Assembly (NCBI GenBank): GCA_002502215.1
Contig: DAPT01000031.1
Span: forward strand, 1 to 10,876
Length of the DNA stretch: 10,876 nt
DNA from: Euryarchaeota archaeon UBA124
GTDB lineage: Archaea > Thermoplasmatota > Poseidoniia > Poseidoniales > Poseidoniaceae
Direction of reading: 5' to 3'
Position numbers and translations under genes: made by a program. Under the pieces are notes generated by a model. The model was not told the origin of the DNA. It did not search any database and was given only the letters and a program-made list of their open reading frames with translations. Positions 7,255 to 10,876 of the stretch are shown piece after piece; positions within the stretch are counted from its first letter, which is position 1; the number at the start of each line of letters is the position of its first letter.

Positions 7255-8345
7255 CTGATGAGTGCCCTAACAATGCGATCTAACTCAACATCAGTAAGTC
7301 CGTGATGGACTGGTATGGAGACGAGTTGCTCAGAGAGACAGGTTGTGGTTGAGAATGCTTCACTTGCTTGACGATGTTCATTGTAGACTGGATGTTGGTG
7401 ACAAGGAACAGGATAGATTTGACGTGCATCGATGTCGTGGTGAGACATGTGTTGTATGAAGGATTCAATATTGTCTGCTTGTACGCAGTATTGGTGCCAT
7501 GCGTGTCCAGAATCCGGACGGACTTGAGGGGCTTCCAATTTTGGATTTGTAGCAATCACGCTGCTCAATGTTGCAGCGTTTGACCGGCGAGCATCGAGCC
7601 AGTCGTCAAGGTGCTTCAATTGCACACGACCAATGGCGGCAAAGACCTCCGACATCCGCATGTTGGTTCCAACCTCTTGCGATTGAAGCGAACCATCTCT
7701 TCCGTGATCAACAATGGCTTTGATTCGAGCTCCAATCTCACTATCAACAGATGTGATCATACCCCCCTCGCCCCCAACGGCAACATTCTTTGATGGGAAA
7801 AATGAGAAGCAGGAAATGGTTCCAAGCGCGCCTGCCATGGTTGCGGCTCCATTGTGAACAATAGAGGCCCCGTGGGCTTGGGCAGCATCTTCGATCAACG
7901 CAAGATTGTGTTCTCTGCACAAATCGATTAGGTCAGTCCCATAGCACTGTCCGAACAAATGGACGCCAATGACGCCCTTTGTCTTTGGAGTGATGCGGTT
8001 TTTCACATCCTCAACATCGAGGCACCAATAATCAGGCTCAACTTCAGCGAAAACTGGTATTGCTCCAGTCATGGAAACGGAGGTTGCCGTTGCTATGAAG
8101 GTAAACGAGGGAACAATCACTTCGTCTCCTGCTCCAATCCCCAGGAGTCGAAGTGCAGCAATAAGCGCGCCAGACCCACTGTTGCATGGGGAGGCAAACT
8201 CAACACCACAATACTCTGCAAACTCTTGGGCAAAGGCACGACCTTGTGGACCTTTGACCCAACGTCCTGAATCCAGCGTACTGACCGCAGCCTTGCGCAT
8301 TTCGTCCGTCCATGATGGTCGTGCTAATGGAATACGTTCAGGCAT
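7248..8345 (-). CDS. DegT/DnrJ/EryC1-family PLP-dependent sugar aminotransferase
   Basis: Likely transfers an amino group from glutamate to a keto-sugar nucleotide in the cytosol. Starting from the ATG at 8345 the protein has 365 residues, normal for the family. Motifs (numbered from that Met) are GRWVKGPQ (27-34), CNSGSGALIAALRLLGIGAGD (54-74), VPSFTFIATA, VHLFGQ, EDAAQAHGA (152-160) with the PLP-ring Asp153, and CFSFFPSKN, where Lys186 is the expected Schiff-base lysine. GTNMRMSEVFAAIGRVQLKHL and WHQY follow. All catalytic positions are present, so it should be active. The frame stays open upstream to an ATG at 8456, but those 37 extra residues do not resemble the family and would overlap the divergent ATPase gene, so I reject the longer start. 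The substrate is unknown. A Gfo/Idh/MocA oxidoreductase about 3 kb away is the usual partner enzyme type in acetamido-sugar synthesis, but it is in a separate transcription unit. Confidence 0.93.
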   Translation of the reverse strand: MPERIPLARPSWTDEMRKAAVSTLDSGRWVKGPQGRAFAQEFAEYCGVEFASPCNSGSGALIAALRLLGIGAGDEVIVPSFTFIATATSVSMTGAIPVFAEVEPDYWCLDVEDVKNRITPKTKGVIGVHLFGQCYGTDLIDLCREHNLALIEDAAQAHGASIVHNGAATMAGALGTISCFSFFPSKNVAVGGEGGMITSVDSEIGARIKAIVDHGRDGSLQSQEVGTNMRMSEVFAAIGRVQLKHLDDWLDARRSNAATLSSVIATNPKLEAPQVRPDSGHAWHQYCVQADNIESFIQHMSHHDIDARQIYPVPCHQHPVYNEHRQASEAFSTTTCLSEQLVSIPVHHGLTDVELDRIVRALISY

Positions 8346-8375
8346 GTTTCGGCGAATGAACCGAACTTCAAGAGC
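8346..8375. promoter_or_regulatory. Very short divergent spacer between aminotransferase and HerA-like ATPase
   Basis: Only 30 nt separate the chosen divergent starts (8345 minus, 8376 plus). I see no AT-rich TATA box in it. The promoters must lie inside the opposing coding starts, or one start is further away; the ATPase has an alternative ATG at 8436 that would widen the spacer to 90 nt. This is inferred from gene orientation only. Confidence 0.25.
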
Positions 8376-10817
8376 ATGCGCCTTGACCCATCTGCGCGAC
8401 GCGCACTTCAAGACCTCAAGCACCTCTGCTTGGTTATGGTGTCTGATGAAGAGCAACCCTCTCCATCGGAATTCGCTTCAATCGTCAACGACATTCTAGA
8501 CTCAAACGTGTCTGCTGGTCCGAAGAAGAAATTTAAACCAAAAGGGCTCTTTCTCGGTGAACGAAGGGATTCAGGAGCCCCAATCGATATTCCTTCGCAA
8601 GTCTTAGCCCGTCATGCAGCAATGCTTGGGTCAACAGGCTCCGGGAAAACGGTGATGGCAAAGGCCTTGATTGAAGAGGCAGCCTTAGCAGGAATCCCTT
8701 CCCTGATTATCGATCCACAAGGTGACCTTGCACGGCTCGCTCTTGGCATCGATGAGTCTAAACTTATCGAGAAAGACGGTGATGTTGATAGGAAAAGAAA
8801 ATTATTGGAAAACAGTGAGATTCGAATATGGACCCCGCTTCGAAGTAAAGGGTTACCTCTATGCATTGACCCTTTTCGTGCACCCCCTTCAGACCTCGAC
8901 CCCGAGGAAGCTATCACAGCATGGGATATGGTTGCAGCTGGTTTCACCAGCCTTGCCGGGTACGACGTCGAAAAGGCGCAGGGCAAGGTCGTCAAACCGT
9001 TTCTGTACGAAATTCTCGTCGAGGGAACGCGCTGCGGCCTTGATGTAGGTGATTTCCAATCGCTTGCTCGAGTTGTTCGTGAACCTCACCAAGAGTTCAC
9101 TCGATTCCTTTACCCGCATTGTTTCATCGAAGATGATGAAGGCGAGAAACCCGATGTCCCAGGTTGGGATGAGGTCATGTTTGAGCATCGACTTACGGAC
9201 TTCGAAGAGCGATTGCCGAAGACAACACGTAACGATCTTGCTCGAAGGCTTGCAGCCTTCTCAAGCGGAGTGAACCAACTGCTTTTCTCTAATGGTGTGC
9301 CTATCGATATCGACTCGTTCGTAGAGCCTGCTATTCCAGGTAAAATTCCTCTCAACATTGTTTATCTCAATACCATTCAAGATGAGGCGCAAAAGCAGTA
9401 TTTCGTCCAAGAACTTTCACGTGAGTTGTACGACTGGATGCTCACTCAGCAGCCAGCGGAGGGTGAATTGAAGCTTCTCTTCTTCATGGACGAAGTTGCT
9501 CCGTATCTTCCCCCGCACCCTCGGAACCCCCCCGCCAAAGATTTGATCAAATTGATTTTCAAACAGGCTCGGAAATATGGGGTCGCATGCGTTCTCGCAA
9601 CGCAGAACGTCTCTGATGTTGATTACAAGATCTTGGCTCAAGCGAACACGACCTTCATTGGACGCTTCACACAACCACAGGATGTTGAGAAAGTTCGCCA
9701 CCTTCTCAAGGAGAGTGGAGGCGACCAAGATTTGGTCGCACAATTGCCAACACTTGGCCCAGGGCAGTTCCAGATGGTTGCTCCCGATGTTGACCCAGCA
9801 CCCGTCCCCATCCAGTGTCGCTGGCTGTACACCGATCACGGCGCTCCGCTCAATGAAGATCAAGTTGAGGACATCATTTCTGCTGAGATACGGGCTTGGG
9901 CAAAGTCGCGTTCTGCTGGTCGAAAGGGCCGAGGTACAGGGGCGGCTCATGCAGCAAGCCGAGGATCGAACTGGTCCAATGGAAATCAGGATGATAACTC
10001 CGAGAGCATCGTCGAAACAGCACGAATTCAGGCTATCGGCGGGATGACTGCAGCCAGTCGAGGCATTGTTGACGAGTCTGGATTTGAAGTACGACTCATG
10101 GGCGGGTTGTCTGTTCTCAAGGATGGACGGGATCCGCTGTATACCATGCAAGCAGCCGTCAATGGGGCGTCCGTCATTGCCCTCGCTTGGGCATTTGTCG
10201 CCTTGTTGGAGGCATGGCGAATCGGCGACATTGGATGGTTCGGACTTGCTTCTAGCGGCATCATTACGCTTACAGTCGGCCTCTTTATTTCGCTTGAGCT
10301 CATCCTTTCCCATGATTTGGTTTTGCTCAGAAAATTGGCAAGGTTTGCGCGCCTGTTCCAATTGTTCCTCGTTGCTTGGATCTGGATATTGTTCTCTTGG
10401 TCAACCTGGGGCTCTCTGGATTTAATGGGCCTTGATTCATTTCTCGAAGTGGTCGTTGTTTGGGTAACAGTATTCACATGCATTGACTTCATCAATCGAT
10501 TCCGTCTTGGCAGAATCCGATGGAATGGCGGGAGTGCCCTGGACAAAGTCATGGGTTTAACAGCAATACTAACCGATTCGCAGATGTCTGAAATGAGGGC
10601 GAATTCAACTCAGATTTTGGGCGTCTTCCGATGGATTCTCCATGGACTAACCGTCGTTTGGCTTTCCATGCTTATTGCTTTTGCAGTTCCATTTGATACT
10701 GCACCTTCTTGGCTGAATGAAATGGCAAATGTTCATCTTTGGCTCGCTTCACTCTACGCATTAATTTTCTTCAGTGAAGGTTGGCTACGAGCACGTAAAC
10801 GTTACGTAGAAAAATAA
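8376..10817 (+). CDS. HerA/FtsK-type P-loop ATPase with C-terminal transmembrane domain
   Basis: An 813-residue ATPase of the HerA (DUF87, COG0433) group, whose relatives pump or translocate DNA as hexamers. Walker A is GSTGSGKT (85-92), preceded by LARHAAML. LIIDPQGDLARLAL (110-123) follows, then IRIWTPLRSKGLPL (149-162) and GKIPLNIVYLNT (322-333). Walker B is LLFFMDEVAPYLPPHP (367-382). KQARKYGVACVLATQN (396-411) is the sensor strand, and IGRFTQPQDVEKVRHLL (428-444) and GPGQF (461-465) close the core. A polar, Gly/Ser/Asn-rich linker (about 510-548) leads to about six hydrophobic helices near 597-612, 622-645, 655-675, 686-707, 752-772 and 785-801, so the protein should sit in the membrane with its motor in the cytosol. 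No NurA partner is visible in the window. The ATG at 8376 is preferred because residues 4-20 continue an amphipathic helix; the ATG at 8436 (residue 21) is the alternative. Substrate and role are unknown. Confidence 0.9.
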   Translation: MRLDPSARRALQDLKHLCLVMVSDEEQPSPSEFASIVNDILDSNVSAGPKKKFKPKGLFLGERRDSGAPIDIPSQVLARHAAMLGSTGSGKTVMAKALIEEAALAGIPSLIIDPQGDLARLALGIDESKLIEKDGDVDRKRKLLENSEIRIWTPLRSKGLPLCIDPFRAPPSDLDPEEAITAWDMVAAGFTSLAGYDVEKAQGKVVKPFLYEILVEGTRCGLDVGDFQSLARVVREPHQEFTRFLYPHCFIEDDEGEKPDVPGWDEVMFEHRLTDFEERLPKTTRNDLARRLAAFSSGVNQLLFSNGVPIDIDSFVEPAIPGKIPLNIVYLNTIQDEAQKQYFVQELSRELYDWMLTQQPAEGELKLLFFMDEVAPYLPPHPRNPPAKDLIKLIFKQARKYGVACVLATQNVSDVDYKILAQANTTFIGRFTQPQDVEKVRHLLKESGGDQDLVAQLPTLGPGQFQMVAPDVDPAPVPIQCRWLYTDHGAPLNEDQVEDIISAEIRAWAKSRSAGRKGRGTGAAHAASRGSNWSNGNQDDNSESIVETARIQAIGGMTAASRGIVDESGFEVRLMGGLSVLKDGRDPLYTMQAAVNGASVIALAWAFVALLEAWRIGDIGWFGLASSGIITLTVGLFISLELILSHDLVLLRKLARFARLFQLFLVAWIWILFSWSTWGSLDLMGLDSFLEVVVVWVTVFTCIDFINRFRLGRIRWNGGSALDKVMGLTAILTDSQMSEMRANSTQILGVFRWILHGLTVVWLSMLIAFAVPFDTAPSWLNEMANVHLWLASLYALIFFSEGWLRARKRYVEK

Positions 10818-10876
10818 TGTTGAAAAGACTCTTTCAGCGCAGGAAGATTCGGATCGTATACGCAATATAGTAACAA
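10818..10876. other. Window tail without a supported gene
   Basis: These 59 nt after the ATPase stop hold no gene I can support. An ATG overlapping the stop as TAATG opens a basic 17-codon frame ending at 10870, too short to judge. The AT-rich GTATACGCAATATAG near the end could belong to a promoter of a gene beyond the window. No hairpin terminator is evident. Confidence 0.4.

Noticed and set aside
8346..8456. N-terminal extension of the aminotransferase to an ATG at 8456
   Set aside because: The 37 added residues do not resemble the DegT family and overlap the divergent ATPase start; the family fold begins at the Met encoded at 8345.
9417..10361. A 314-codon minus-strand open frame
   Set aside because: It is antisense to the HerA-like ATPase, which shows full family motifs over 8628-9770 and membrane helices beyond; the antisense product has no recognisable motif or hydrophobic pattern.
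10817..10870. A 17-codon basic frame starting at the ATG that overlaps the ATPase stop (TAATG)
   Set aside because: Stop-start overlap and basic composition are suggestive, but the length is too short to separate from chance and no family is recognisable.
1..10876. CRISPR array, mobile element, tRNA or defence island
   Set aside because: No regularly spaced repeats, transposase or integrase motifs, terminal inverted repeats or tRNA-like folds were seen. The HerA-like ATPase alone, without a NurA, SIR2 or nuclease neighbour, is not enough to call a defence system.

Overview
The window looks archaeal. It carries a group II chaperonin (thermosome) subunit and an archaeal-type PilT-like ATPase with a KH domain (COG1855). 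Almost every base is coding, and the spacers are short. The composition is moderate and shows no hyperthermophile bias. Together with a tryptophan- and acid-rich secreted beta-propeller lipoprotein, this fits a mesophilic, possibly marine euryarchaeon such as a Poseidoniales/Thermoplasmatota member. That placement is inference; the window holds no rRNA or other phylogenetic marker.

Layout. From 6580 down to 1, five genes lie head to tail on the minus strand. In transcription order they are a beta-propeller lipoprotein (6580-4349), a Gfo/Idh/MocA-type NAD(P)-dependent oxidoreductase (4301-3360), a small four-helix membrane protein (3363-2986), a PilT-like ATPase with C-terminal KH domain (2983-1601), and a divergent thermosome subunit (1562 to beyond position 1, its last residues cut off by the window edge). 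The spacing is 47 nt, a 4-nt ATGA overlap, 2 nt and 38 nt, so at least the last four genes are probably co-transcribed. A 95-nt spacer separates this block from a plus-strand CYTH-domain protein (6676-7254). The CYTH gene runs tail to tail, overlapping by 7 nt, into a minus-strand DegT/DnrJ/EryC1 PLP aminotransferase (8345-7248). The aminotransferase is divergent from a large plus-strand HerA/FtsK-type ATPase whose C-terminal third is a membrane domain (8376-10817). The final 59 nt hold no gene I can support.

How the genes may work together. The oxidoreductase and the DegT aminotransferase are the two enzyme types that make amino sugars from nucleotide sugars in surface glycan pathways. The lipoprotein is an exported surface protein with several N-glycosylation sequons. 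A cell-envelope theme is plausible but unproven, because the two enzymes are not in one operon. The ATPase-KH and thermosome pair concerns nucleic acid or protein handling.

The most unusual points are: the COG1855 ATPase lacks the N-terminal PIN nuclease domain expected of its family; the thermosome has an altered ATP-binding motif (GDGVTG in place of GDGTTT); the HerA-like ATPase has about six predicted C-terminal membrane helices; and the CYTH protein has an insertion of about 30 residues. I see no CRISPR array, transposase, integrase, tRNA, rRNA or long repeat. No stretch of more than 300 bases lacks a gene.
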